Part shown: piece after piece, positions 32,927 to 44,340 of the stretch
Layout of the letters: each line of letters opens with the position of its first letter
How positions within the stretch are numbered: position 1 is the stretch's first letter
Assembly: GCA_002189035.1 (NCBI GenBank)
Contig: NEEC01000011.1
Coordinates: forward strand, 2,542,001-2,606,000
Direction: 5' to 3'
DNA length: 64,000 nucleotides
Origin: Utricularia gibba
Taxonomy: Eukaryota > Streptophyta > Magnoliopsida > Lamiales > Lentibulariaceae
Notes under the pieces: generated by a model
Told to the model about the DNA's origin: nothing
Databases searched by the model: none
Seen by the model: only the letters and a program-made list of their open reading frames with translations
Translations under genes and position numbers: made by a program

Positions 32927-34306
32927 AGAACCACAAGCAGCACTGAAAAAACACTGCTTTACGTGGGTAGATGCATATATATATACATGCGATATGCTTG
33001 TACCACTGAAGCACTGCTTGTCCTTTCCTCCCTTGGAAACCCTCCAAGTGATACGCCTATCATGTTAGAGTTGCAGCCTGCGGAAACGGTCGACATATTA
33101 ATGCTGAACTTCCACATTTTCACCTACCAGGGAATATTATTCATCAGTGTCTATCGCTTGCTGTTCTGTCGTCCCTCTTGTTCACAGTCCTCTTATCGAG
33201 AGATGCTGATAGTGCATTGACAAGTGCTCGTTTCCGCATCTCCCTCATGCACATTGACATCGGGGATTGGCGGAGAGCCCGCCCACATGGAGTTACAGTA
33301 ATTTGCAACAGGGGAAATATACTTCTTAATGGATTTGGAACATCATCATTATTGGGCAGGTTCCATGATGCTGCTGCAGGCGACCAGTACCTCCACCGAA
33401 ATAGGATTACGATGATTATTCCAACTCTTGTACCTAAAAATGTTTTCTTGCAACGTAGGATGGTCCTCGTACTTGAGGCTAGTCCTGTCCTAGCCACCGA
33501 TGCTACGCATCGAGTTGTGGGAAGTTGCGGATGAACCACAGCAACAACAAAGATAGGAGATCTAGCAATCCCACTTGTGGGTGATTCGGTTTTCATCGGG
33601 AAATGTTTTGGAAATTGAAGCGGAACGGAAAATGGATTGGTGAATCGATGTAAATTTTTAAATGGAGGTGGAGAAGAAGAACTGAACTCGATCATTGATG
33701 AGATATCAATTTTATATGGATTCGTTGGTATTGGATCAAAAAGCATAATTTAAAGGGAAGAGGCTCCGGTAATGGCGAGTATGGAATTTGTGGTTGAAAC
33801 CCATGGGAGGACACAGCATGTCGAGAAGGCAACTCAAGTTCAAATCGTTTTGATCGCGGTCATTCATGAAGGTGAAACTTCATAGCCCATGGTTTCTAAG
33901 ATGACGAGCTGTAGTCACCCCGTTGTTACCATTTTTAAGATGCACCTGGACCTTGAGAGAGGGGTGGGAGGAGAGAAAGGAGCCTTCTCTTTAATGGCTG
34001 CCACATGATTTTGATGCATTTGCCCGCCTGTCTCCTTCTTACGGCTGTCGATAAAGGGAGTGGTTTTTGTTGCTTTTCTCTGACCCCTGCGTCAGCCTCG
34101 TCTCGAGACAGCAGACTCAAGAGAACAGTTTACTGCAGAAACAACTACATTCGTCGACGCAACCAGAGGAACAGCGCGCATTTCAGTTACCCCCATCTTA
34201 AAACCACCTTTTTCGAATTTGAATTTCAGACAGGAGAAGAACAAGAGCTCCTTGTGCGAAAACCAGTTCCCTTTCTGCCTCAGGATTTTGTTTTTTTCTG
34301 GAGCGA
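32927..34306. other. Divergent spacer between MYB and RLK genes
   Basis: 1.38 kb between divergent starts. A TATA-like tatatatata lies at about 32976-32986 on the MYB side. On the minus strand 33144-33746 is open for 200 codons, but its composition and lack of any motif do not support a gene; it is discussed under findings. No repeat or mobile element was recognised. Confidence 0.4.
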
Positions 34307-36703
34307 ATGCGAATGAAAATGAAGCTTCTGGCTTTGTTGCTTGTACCCACTTGGCTTCTTGGTTGTCTTTCGTTTCCAGCTCCAGTGCAACTAAATCCCG
34401 ACCCCCCAGTTTCCGACTCTGTTCTTCCGACCGAAAAAGATCCTGTTTTTAATAAGAATTCGTCTGATATTGTGGCTAGTACACCAGGTACTTTCAAATT
34501 TCTCCCCTGCATTAAGTCTTGTAGTATTCAACTTCTGGCTTTACTTAAAGCATGTCGTTTACAGCCCATTTCTCTTCAAGTTGCAGATTCCCATGATTGG
34601 AAAATTTGCAAAAAATTCTTGCTGATTGACCCATTGACTCTGTTCGTCTTTCTCCAGAAATTGTCTTTAGGGATAATTGCACTTTTCATACGAGTGGCTG
34701 TCTTTATGTGGCTTAACTTTTTTCGCTCGCTTTTTCTTTTTGTTTGTTAGCTATCTTAATAGCGAACCCATTTCCCCTGGATCTATCATTGCAGTGTTTA
34801 AAGCGGCGCACCACCCGGATTTGAACAAGAAAATAGTGATTGCTCTCGTGGTTTCTTCCTCTCTTCTTGTTGGGATTCTTCTCCTGTTGTCTTGTTTTTC
34901 CATATACAGATTGAAAAAGTTGAAAAAATCAAACCAAGAGTCAGGTATATCGAGTAGAAGTCTTGTTTCTTGTCCTCCATTTCTGATGTGCGCATTGAAT
35001 TAACATGGATTGGTCACAGATCCTACGAAGAACACTTCTTTTGGTCCGATTTCGAAGAAGTTCAGTTATTTGATAACTGGTGGGAAGAAGGATCTAATCA
35101 GTGAAATTGAGTACCAGTTGCTTGTTGCAGCTACTAACAATTTCAATGAAGCAAATGTAGTAAGTGAGAGCGGATCAGGGAGGGTGTATAAGGCTCATTT
35201 CAGCGCTGATCACAGTGCAGCTGTTAAGAAAATATCTGGTGATGGCCAGGAAGCTGAGAAAGAGTTTGAGGTTTGAATAACTTTTCAGCTTTCAAAGTGT
35301 TCCCATTCTGTGCATTGCTTCTTTACTATAATGCCTATCTAAAAATGCAGAATGAGCTCAAATGGCTGACTAGACTTGAGCATCAGAACGTAGTATCTCT
35401 TTTGGGATACTGCTTACACGGTGAAGCACGGTTTCTGGTTTATGAAATGATGGAGAATGGCTCTCTCGAGTTCCATTTGCGTGGTATATTATCAGTGTCC
35501 TCAATGATCATGAGAAAAAAAACATGTAATTTGTGGAGGAACTGTTGATGGTGAACACACTTCTTTGGTTATTTGCATCAGGACCTTTCCAGCGATCGAA
35601 CTTTTCATGGGATTTGAGAATGAAGATTGCATTAGATGTTGCCAGGTATATTTCATCACATCTCAACAGTTTTTGCATGAGCTGATGCAACTTAATGAAT
35701 CCTTTTCAGAGGACTGGAATACCTCCACGAGCGCTGTGACCCTCTTGTGATTCACCGGAACCTCAGATCCTCCAACATTCTACTTGATTCCAGTTTCAAC
35801 GCCAAGGTGCCTTTCTGTGAATCCATGAGTAGTTACTTTTCTTGTTCTTTCACCATATTTGCCACCCATCATTGTTTTTTGTGCTTGCTTGCTGCTGTGC
35901 TCCAGCTTTCTGATTTCGGCCTGGCAACAACCGGAGTAAACTCAAACAAAACGGCTGTCAAACTTTCAGGAAGAGCAGACTATGTAGCTCCTGAGTACCT
36001 TCTCAGTGGTGAGATCACTTCCCCAAATATGATTCCAACTGCTGATACTTGCATTTCCATGAATAAAGATGTGCTTACAGACATTTTGTATAAGCTGCTT
36101 AGTGGATAGCAACCAAATTGTGTTCTTGCATGAAGCCATAGCAGTGCAAGGGCAAGCATTCATGATTTCATATGATTCATTAGTCCTCCTTCACCCAAAC
36201 AGGCAAGCTTACTGACAAGAGCGATGTGTATGCATTTGGTGTGGTTCTTTTGGAGCTCCTGATCGGAAAGAATCGCATAGCGAAAGTAGGCGAATCGCAG
36301 TGCCAATCCATAGTCTCATGGGTAAGCATTTCTGGAAACAATCTGTTTGCCTTCATAGTTTACTGATCTAGCAGTGATGAAAACAGGCAATGCCTCAGCT
36401 TACTGATAGATCAAAGCTCCCCAGTATGGTAGACCCTGCCATCAGAGACACCATGGATCTGAAGCACCTGTATCAAGTAAACCAATCTCTTCCTCCTTCC
36501 TTATCAGGTCTAGCAACAACCCTTTTTTCTCATGAAACCTGCACTTACACCAGGTAGCAGCCATAGCTGTGCTGTGTGTTCAACCAGAGCCCAGTTACAG
36601 ACCACTCATAACCGATGTGTTGCACTCGTTCATCCCCTTGGTTCCTGCTGATCTCGGAGGTTCACTCAGAGTCACAGACTCAGGTCCCCCTACATGTACA
36701 TAA
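34307..36703 (+). CDS. Receptor-like kinase without large ectodomain (At1g80640 type), possible pseudokinase
   Basis: Exons 34307-34487, 34795-34944, 35020-35270, 35351-35483, 35582-35645, 35710-35806, 35906-36008, 36203-36321, 36387-36476 and 36554-36703 join in phase to 445 residues. A signal peptide ([17 protein letters not shown]) leads to a short extracellular part, a membrane helix ([19 protein letters not shown]), a basic stop-transfer and a kinase domain. Family blocks such as [20 protein letters not shown] and [16 protein letters not shown] place it with At1g80640/At2g25220. Two active-site changes stand out: the P-loop reads [11 protein letters not shown] in place of G-x-G-x-x-G, and the catalytic loop reads HRNLRSSN, so the HRD aspartate is asparagine and the following lysine is arginine. 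DFG (SDFGLA) and the lysine in AAVKKI remain. It may signal without catalysis. The last exon is partly duplicated downstream. Confidence 0.88.
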
Positions 36704-36912
36704 TCTCAGATTCATGCCGTGTTTTCGACACGGGTTCGCTGCGTTTCGCAGCCCAATTACAGATCACTGATAACCGATGTATTGTACTCGTTCATCCCCT
36801 TGGTTCCTACTGATCTCGGAGGTTCACTCAGAGTCACAGACTCAGGTCTCCCTACATGTACATAATCTCAGATTCATACCATTTTTTCGACATGGGTTCG
36901 CTGCGTTTCGCA
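36589..36912 (+). repeat. 162-bp tandem duplication of the RLK last exon
   Basis: Copy 1, 36589-36750, covers the last 115 bases of the RLK coding region, its stop codon and 47 bases of 3' UTR. Copy 2, 36751 to about 36912, follows directly and differs at roughly one base in fifteen. Both keep the same coding frame and the TAA after tacatgtaca. Because 162 is 54 codons, copy 2 is in the same phase as copy 1, but it lies behind the stop. It ends inside the repeated gggttcgctgcgtttcgca. Confidence 0.92.
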
Positions 36913-37326
36913 TCAGGACTTGTTCATACTCCAATGATATTGCCATTAGTTCATAATTCAAGGTATTCTCACACGATCACAAGGCATGAGGAACTAGACA
37001 ATGAGTAGAAAGAACACCACAAGTGGGAGAGCTTCATGGTGAGTGAGGACAGCAAGTTGTTGGGTTAGGACAAGGACAAGGGGGGAGTCACATGGTCTTG
37101 AAAACGAGGTTTGTGGGCATAGCTCTTAAAGAGTAACATGCCTTGGTACATATAAAAATGCTACCTACCACATGCGCCACGAATGTCCGCCCCTGCAAAA
37201 CAAGTAATATCAATTTGACCCCAATTGGAATTTATATATTCGTTCACTTGCGGGGCCTATATGTAAATATCTTCTATATCGAGAAAGGAGCGAGGTTTCC
37301 ATTTCAACGGAACATTCTATTTCGGT
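36704..37326. other. Convergent 3' regions of RLK and ERF genes
   Basis: Includes copy 2 of the tandem duplication and the two 3' UTRs. Nothing else is recognised. Confidence 0.4.
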
Positions 37327-37848
37327 TCAGCTGAGTTCAGGGGAGAACTCCATTGGGCCACGATGAAGCAACTCCTGGATCATCTGATCAATTTGATCAT
37401 CTTCCAGAGGGGCGCCGCCGCTCATTTCCCCCTCCAAACCCATCGGCTCACCTTTCATTCCAGTCGCGCCTCGTCCCTGCCCCTGCTCGTGTTTGTTTGC
37501 TACTTGTAGAGAAGCCAAGTGGCAACATTTCTGCAGCTTTGCCATAAGGTTTGCCGGAAGAAGGATCCGCGGTTCGTCGGGACGGTGGCCGAAGTTGGTG
37601 CGCACATTCGGCCCGCACATTATCAGCGCAGCCTCGTCGTAAGCCCTTGCAGCATCCTCCGCGGTCTCGAACGTCCCCAGCCATATTCTCGTCTTCCTGC
37701 GTCGCGACGATTAAAATGGCAAGAATTCTCTAAACAAAATAGCGTGCGTAATGTGCTCTACTTACAGCGAAGGGTGGCGGATCTCCGACACCCAAGAACC
37801 CCAATGGCGCTGGCGCACGCCGCGGTAGCGTTGGCGAGATCTAGGCAT
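37327..37848 (-). CDS. ERF003: AP2/ERF transcription factor, ERF003 type
   Basis: Minus strand; exons 37766-37848 and 37327-37696 join in phase to 150 residues. A single AP2 domain starts almost at once: [20 protein letters not shown], then across the intron [36 protein letters not shown]. The DNA-binding WGSWVSEIR strand and the RIWLGTF strand are intact. An intron inside the AP2 domain is unusual for ERFs and marks the SHINE/WIN group V, including ERF003. Past the domain, [16 protein letters not shown] and an acidic C terminus, [15 protein letters not shown], match the ERF003 tail as recalled (an acidic EQMIEELL motif), which separates it from WIN1/SHN. Group V genes act in cuticle and epidermal programmes; the role of this one is inference. 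Confidence 0.9.
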
Positions 37849-39470
37849 GAATGATGATGGACGGGCAGGGGGTTCGTGCAGTGCAGATGTTCGACGAAAT
37901 GTGTGTTCGGAAGAAGGAGGGATTTATTGACTATGGCTTCGGGCTAGCAATGAATGCACCCCCACCCGCTTTTTAAAAAATGTATTATTATTTTTTAAAT
38001 GGTCTAGTCACCTGGGCCCAGTCCAAAACCTTGTACATCTGAACGGACACCATCCATAACGAGTGCGGCCGTGTCCTGCGCCGCGTGTCCGTCCGTGTCC
38101 ATCTCCTCCAATGGGGGACTTGACGAGCTTGCCATAAACAAGATTTCCATGTGCAATTATGATGATCTGAACCAAACATATGATGCCACTCCAAATAGTC
38201 CACCACGTCCATCAACGTGACATGTAGGAACGCCCTTCCCTTCACATGGCATTCCCCAAGATATACAATTGGAGATCAAGACTCCCACAATCGAGGTCGT
38301 TTATAAAACTATCCGCCTCTCATTTATCTCACACACATTAAATACAAAAAATTATATATAAGATGAATAGTGTTATCATACAGTCATTTAATAGTGTATA
38401 TTTTTTAAAATCATCCTCTACAATCCTTATCATGGGGTTCGCACTAGTCACTCCACGACAGTCTTCTCACCATCCATCCACCTAGAGGAGATGTATTGGA
38501 AGAAAACAAAGAGTAGTAGGTTTGGTGAGGCATGGTGCGTGGGGTGGTAATTATGTGTAATTAAGTAAGGAAAAAAAGGGAAGCCAATTATATTGGGAGG
38601 GAGACACGACACCATGCGGAGTGATCACGTCACATGTCTGCATTCCTTTGTGCACCGGGGAACCCTCCCCACGTGCCTTTTCATCTCCCGGAATTGGCAT
38701 TGCACGTAAGAGGAGTCGACATGCACCCTCAACCTTGAAATCAAATGAACGCCATACTCATGCATCCCACATGATAACATCCATACAAAATTATTATTAA
38801 AAATATTAAATATTTCTAAACCTGGGCCAGTAATCAATGGTGAGGCAAAAGTGAGTGAGTATGTTGAATTTCCAAGAAAAAAGTGTTCGATTCAATAAAG
38901 AGTGTAATTATTTAGGTGAATTTTATATTAATTACGTATATGATTTAAAAAATAGTTTATATGTAATTATCTTCTTTAATTTTGTATGATATATTTTACT
39001 CAAAATTGGAAAACATAAAATAGTGATCATTGAATGGTGGGAGAGTGTAACATAGTACCATACAAGGATGGATCATCATTTTTTACTACAACGTTTGACA
39101 CATGTCATAACCAACCTCACGTGTGTGGGTCCCGCTTCTGCGGTAAGTTCGTTGCCCTTGTTGACGAATGGGACCCAGCTCTAGGGTTTACCCAGTACGG
39201 GCATAGCAGGAAGTTATTCAATTTTTTTTAAAAAAAATTATTTACACAATTAAAAATATTATTATTAATTTAACCATACTAAAAAATGGGAATTTTAATG
39301 TAAATTGGTCAACGAGACATCAACAATACTGATTACGCCAAGGGATAATTAAATGAATTTTTTGTAAATTAAAACAGAAGAAATCATTGTGTGTTATGTG
39401 AAAAGGAAGCACTTGATACGGCAGATGGCGAATAAAACGGGATGGCTGAAGATTTTGCTTCGTGTTCTTC
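37849..39470. other. 1.6-kb AT-rich spacer upstream of the ERF gene
   Basis: Promoter of the ERF gene on the left, 3' UTR of the PLP3 gene on the right. AT-rich tracts lie at 38330-38420 and 38780-39000 and 39220-39370. I looked for inverted-repeat ends with target duplications and found none that are convincing. Confidence 0.4.
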
Positions 39471-40956
39471 TTAGTCGGAATCAGAGTCGGGATGGGAAGA
39501 CGACGATCTCACGCTCCGGTGTCTAGATTCATCGTGATCATCGGTGTCTTCGTCTTTAACGGCTTCGATTATGGCTGCAGGCACTGGTTTATGAGATGCG
39601 GGCTAGGGAAGCGGCGAAGGAAAGAAAGAACTGACCTTTCTTCAGAAAGAAGTTTTCCAGGGTCTTGGTAGTGAAGTCATCTTTCCCTCCCAGGTCTTGG
39701 AAACCGACGAGCCGATCCGTTGCAACTCCTTTCCTGGGGAAAGAGGAAAAAGAAACAAACTTGGATGGGGTTGGAGCAACCAGGTGTCAGAAAACAGTAG
39801 CCAAGCGTTGGAAACCTGAACAGGATGACGCATGGCAGGGTTTTGATTCCTAGCTTCGAAACAAAGAAAGGGGCATTCTGCGAGAAAACAGAGCAACTTC
39901 TGATATGAACGGATTTTTTTTTTTTTTTTCTGAGATGCGCTTAAGCCCTCTATTCTAACCTCAGCATCCAGTTTGATGAACTTGGTCTTGAAGTGGATGG
40001 AAGCAAGAGCCTTCAAATGCTTATCAATAATCCTTTGAAAATGCACAAGAAATGGCTAAGTGATGACAGATTCCAAAAACTTGCAGTGGTGCCAAAAGTC
40101 ATGTTCTTGGCACAGATCAAAATGAAAAAACTTTCATGTTCTTACTTGCAACGGTAGAACTCCCGATGGTAGAAATGGCAAATCACTTTTTCACTGCCAG
40201 TGACTTCACCCAAAAAGTCCGCTTCTGTTATCTCCCTGTACTCTCCATGACCTTGCATTTTAAGTTCCTGCCTTTTCTCTGCTTCTTTCTACAAATTAAA
40301 GCAAACGGAGTGAAAATTTGCAAGTCCGGAGCTCCATTTCTAGTTGTAGGTAGACCTGAATGTTGTACCTTGAGAGATGCAATCCTGTCAGCGTGCAATT
40401 TTTCCAGCTCGGGATCCTGCAGGAGTACTATAAGCGTGCTAGACATTGAGAAGAATGAAACATCTAGAGTGAAATAGATCCTTCACTCACATCCATCAAT
40501 TCATCCAGGTCAACTTCTTCGTTGACGGAGCTACCTCCAACGGCTTTCCCTCGGGCAAGCAATTCCTGCAAAAGAACTGGCAGTCAATAAAACTTCCCAA
40601 TCTTTACAACAATGACTTCGCAGAAATCACAGAATGAATGTTGACTGCATCCACTGAAAACAAGCTTTTTGTAATCCCAGGTTGCAACAAAATAAACAAT
40701 GAATGCAACTCGAAGTTGTGGTGGAACAAAGTAAAGCACCCACTTCAATCAGAATGCAGAGTCAGTTACTAGCTAGGGATTTCCATGAATGTTTAACAAC
40801 AAAATACAAATCAAGATTAGAGATCAAGAACTTGGGAGCATGGGTACGCTCAAAATATCCTAAAAGGAAAACCTTTTGATAATCCCGGGCAGCCGCAGCC
40901 ATCACATTCCCAAAAGCCAAATTAGAAAGCGTCGATTTCACCGAATCGGGATCCAT
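39471..40956 (-). CDS. PLP3: Phosducin-like protein 3 (PLP3/TXNDC9 type), thioredoxin fold
   Basis: Minus strand; exons 40873-40956, 40491-40565, 40369-40416, 40146-40288, 39960-40032, 39816-39877, 39636-39733 and 39471-39574 join in phase to 228 residues. Plant PLP3 proteins help beta-tubulin folding with the CCT chaperonin and support microtubule assembly. The N terminus MDPDSVKSTLSNLAFGNVMA and the block VNEEVDLDELMDDPELEKLH are family hallmarks. The thioredoxin-like part follows: GEYREITEADFLGEV, EKVICHFYHREFYRCK (no CxxC redox motif, as in the family), FIKLDAE, APFFVSKLGIKTLPCVILF and VATDRLVGFQDLGGKDDF. The tail is Ser/Asp-rich (ending HPDSDSD), which fits. Only the first exon is visible as a sizeable open frame, so this gene is easy to miss. 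It is head-to-head with RPL7. Confidence 0.9.
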
Positions 40957-41295
40957 TTCCGCACTCTTTCTCGTACAAGAGCTCTGTCACCACTGCAACG
41001 AATACTGAAGGCGAGGTAACTATTACCAACTTGCAGAGTACAATCCGAGGAGCAAGGAAGCAGAAGAATCGCGGAGATCTATCGCGGAAGAGAATCAGTT
41101 AAGCGTGAGGAATATGGGCCTTCACTTGAAGCCCAATTTGATACTAAACCAAACAAGCCCGCATACCATCCACAAACCCTAAAATTCGCTCCATTCTACA
41201 AGCCTGCTAGCCTTTTATCTTGGCAAGAGTTTGGAGCTTCTTTTGTAGCGGACTGTGTATTGGGGATCGCTTCTAGCAAAAGATAGTTGTTAATC
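40957..41295. promoter_or_regulatory. Bidirectional promoter between PLP3 and RPL7
   Basis: The two start codons, facing away from each other, are 339 bases apart. The interval has TGGGCC at 41115-41120, GCCCAA at 41131-41136, and the telo-box AAACCCTAA at 41174-41182. The telo-box plus site II combination is the classic pattern of plant ribosomal-protein promoters. A shared promoter for both genes is inference. Confidence 0.65.
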
Positions 41296-42575
41296 ATGGC
41301 GGCGGCGGAGGAGCAGCCACCTCTGGCTCTGAACTACGTGCCGGAGGTCTTGTTGAAGAAGAGAAAGACCAACGAGGATTGGGCGATCAAAAGAAAGCTG
41401 CAGGCGGAAGAGCGTGCTAAGCGCCGTAAATCTGATAAATCAGCTATCAAGAAGCCTGAGCAGTTTGTCAGAGAGTTTCGCGACAAGGTTAGAACACTGA
41501 TGCGAATGCAACAAAGATTGAGAATTTTTGAATGATAACATATTTTTGTCTGTTCCTGATGAAGGAGGTGGACTTTATTCGAATGAAGAGTAGGGTGAAG
41601 AGAAAAAGAACCGCTGCCCTGATTCCTGAATCCAACAAGCCCTTATTTGTTATTCGAATCGGAGGGTTAGATTTTTGCTGTATTTTTATTTCAGGATTCT
41701 AGTGCTTTCATTTTTATGAGATTGCTTCGATTTTTACTCGGGTTTCTTTTTCAGCAAAAACGATATGCATCCGAAATCTCAGAAACTGTTGTACTCTCTG
41801 AGGTTGAGGAAAATTTTCAACGGGGTGTTTGTCCAGGCAAATCAGCGGGTGATTGATATCTTGCAGAAGGTGGAGCCTTTTGTTACCTATGGGTAAGATT
41901 CCTCCACAATCTGTCATATGGAGAAGAACCTGCATTCTTTGAAAGAATGCAGCTCTACTTTTTCCTGAATAGTTCATGAAATCTGTAATGTAGTTACCAA
42001 TTCGGAGCTCTGATGGAGTTCTCATACTTCATGAATCCCATAAAGTGTATAGTTAGCAAATTGCAGTTCTGTTCATGTACAAGTGAACTTGGTTCTTCTT
42101 GCTTCTCTTTAGCTAGTTTCCGTTGCCATAGTGTCAATAAATTCAGCCTTTCTCTTAATGTGTGCAGTTACCCTGATATGAAGAGTGTGAAGGATCTGAT
42201 TTACAAGAAGGGGGTTGTCAGGGTTGGGAAGGAAAGATTTCCTCTGACCAACAACAACATAGTAGAAGAGGTAGGAAATATAAACAAGCCTAATCTCTCT
42301 AAACTTCACTGCTTACCTGAAGAATATAACTCATGATGTTACTCATTTTCTCAATGCAGCAACTTGGGAAGTTTGATATCATATCTCTAGAGGATATGGT
42401 GAATGAGATTGCTAGAGTTGGCAAACATTACAAAGAAGTGTCTTCTTTTCTCTGCCCTTTTAAGCTCAACAATCCAGAAAAGGCTTTGCATGGCAAGAAA
42501 AGGAGATTTGAACAGGGAGGTGACTCTGGAAACAGGGGAGATCTGATAAATGAGCTGCTCAGGAAGATGAATTAG
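41296..42575 (+). CDS. RPL7: 60S ribosomal protein L7 (uL30), At1g80750 type
   Basis: Exons 41296-41487, 41565-41665, 41755-41892, 42168-42270 and 42360-42575 join in phase to 249 residues, the usual length. Eukaryotic uL30 of the large ribosomal subunit. The N-terminal basic extension contains VPEVLLKKRKTNEDWAIKRK, typical of L7. The L30 core follows: KPLFVIRIGG, then KNDMHPKSQKLLYSLRLRKI, FNGVFVQANQRVIDIL, then VEPFVTYGYPDMKSVKDLIY. The end, NNPEKALHGKKRRFEQGGDS, has an Asp/Asn-rich hydrophilic extension seen in the divergent L7-1 branch rather than the major cytosolic L7. It might therefore be the branch related to Rlp7-type nucleolar proteins, though I cannot tell. Promoter signals fit a ribosomal gene. 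Confidence 0.92.
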
Positions 42576-43048
42576 TAGTAGTTCTCTGCCTTGACGTCAG
42601 GGTAGTTTTGTACCGTGATTTCTTTGATATGAATCTCCGAGTTTCATGCATCCACTTTTGATACCATTATTCAATCCCAAATCCTAAATGTAATGAAAAA
42701 AAACCAGAATGTTTTCAATCTAAGGTTTTTACAAGGGATGGCGAGATCCTATGTTGGAAGAAAATGAAGAAAATAGTTGTGAAGGGTGGATATGTAATTA
42801 ACAAAGCAGGTGGGGTTGAAATGCAAAGTCGGTAGATGCTGTGACTGACCACTGTAAAGAAAATGGAGGAGAATGGGCTTCAGAGAAACTGCCAGCGTAT
42901 TATTTCTTAGAAACCCTCTACTTTGCGTTAATTACAGTACAAATGCTGTCTCGTAATCCGTACAATAACAGCCAAAAAAGATTATTTATTTTATTTATTG
43001 TGATTTATGAACAATTGGAAAAGAAGTCGTTGGGTCGACGTGGCAGCT
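42576..43048. other. Convergent 3' regions of RPL7 and CIPK genes
   Basis: 470 bases with the two 3' UTRs. No other feature seen. Confidence 0.4.
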
Positions 43049-44340
43049 TCAATTTTCGCCTTGCCAACTCCAAACGATCTCCTTGAGCGCAGGCCGTGCC
43101 TCCTCGCAGAACTGCTGGTATTCGAGCGTGTCGCCGGCAGATTTCGAGAACTCGACAACCGCGACCTCCGGGGCAACCTCGAACACCTCGGCCGTCACCC
43201 CGAGTCTTCCTTTCCGGCCCTCGGAAGTCCCCTGCATCATCAATTTGTAATCTTTGCTAGACACCGTTTTGAGCTTGAGCGTCTCCGCTAGCAGCTGCAG
43301 CTTCACCATCGCCGTCGCAGCGGAGCACTTCGCCGTGAAAAGGGAACCCGATTTCTTCTGGTTTTCGAATAAGCTTGATAAGTCGAAGCCAGAGGACATG
43401 GAGGAGATGAATTCAAAGGCGCTGTAGAACGGCGGGGCTGCTGTTGATTCGGAGATGGCTGCTTCGTCGTTATCAGTCGGTTCCGGGTTTGGGATCGCAA
43501 CGGAGCGATTGAAATTTCGGTGAAACCAGGGGATTCTCATAATCGCCGGAATCGTAATCCGCCGCGCCGGATCCGGTACAAGCATCCGCGAAATAAGCTT
43601 CTTGGATTCACTCGAAAACCAGGACGGGAACTCGACTTTAGCCTTGACAATCTTGGTGTACATTTTGATCAAATTAGCTCCCTGGAATGGCAGATACCCT
43701 GCCAGAAGCACATACAGAATCACCCCACAAGACCAAATATCCGCCTGCCCGCCGTCGTAGCCTTTCTTCCGGAGAATATCTGGCGCGATGTACGCCGGAG
43801 TTCCACACTGGGTATGCAAAAGCCCATCGTTACGCAGCTGCTCCGGCAACGCTGATAACCCGAAATCGGAAACCTTCAAATTCCCATTTTCATCGAGTAA
43901 CAGATTCTCCAGTTTCAAATCGCGATGAGAAACCCCACGGCTGTGACAGAAATCAACGGCGCTAATCAGTTGCTGAAAATACTTCCTCGCGGAATCCTCC
44001 TCCAATCTCCCCATGGCGATTTTACGTAATAGATCTCCCCCTTTTACATACTCCATGACGAAGTAAACCTTCCCTTGGTCGCCATAACTTCTTTGATTTC
44101 CACGATGTTCGGGTGCCGCACGAGACGCATAACCGCGATTTCGCGGCTGATGAGGTCGATTTGCCATTGCCTCTTGACGTGATCCTTGCAGATGACTTTA
44201 ACGGCGACGCTTTCCTTGGTGACCAGATTCCGCGCATAGTAAACCTTAGCGAAGGTGCCCCGGCCGAGAAGACGACCCATCTCGTATTTATTGAAAAGGA
44301 TATCCCGACCGCCGCCGGCAGGAAGAAGAGGATCTTCCAT
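43049..44340 (-). CDS. CIPK: CBL-interacting protein kinase (CIPK/SnRK3); one apparent frameshift
   Basis: Intronless, minus strand. Read in two frames that meet at 44072-44074, it gives 430 residues, a normal CIPK length. Part 1 (from 44340): [19 protein letters not shown] (P-loop), [26 protein letters not shown]. Part 2: [71 protein letters not shown]. The APE motif is APD. After the kinase comes the FISL/NAF region [20 protein letters not shown], where the usual NAF is SAF, and then the C-terminal PPI domain. CIPKs are switched on by calcium-loaded CBL sensors binding this region. One base is missing in a C run (GGG on the coding strand); adding one G joins both parts (TKGKVYF). A TATA box, TATATAAA at 44391-44398, sits about 50 bases upstream. 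Close to CIPK5/CIPK25 in my reading, with modest confidence. Confidence 0.88.

Noticed and set aside
37327-37848. ERF gene as WIN1/SHN
   Set aside because: The AP2 domain is of that group, but the C-terminal acidic EQMIEELL-like tail points to ERF003 and the SHN motifs are missing.
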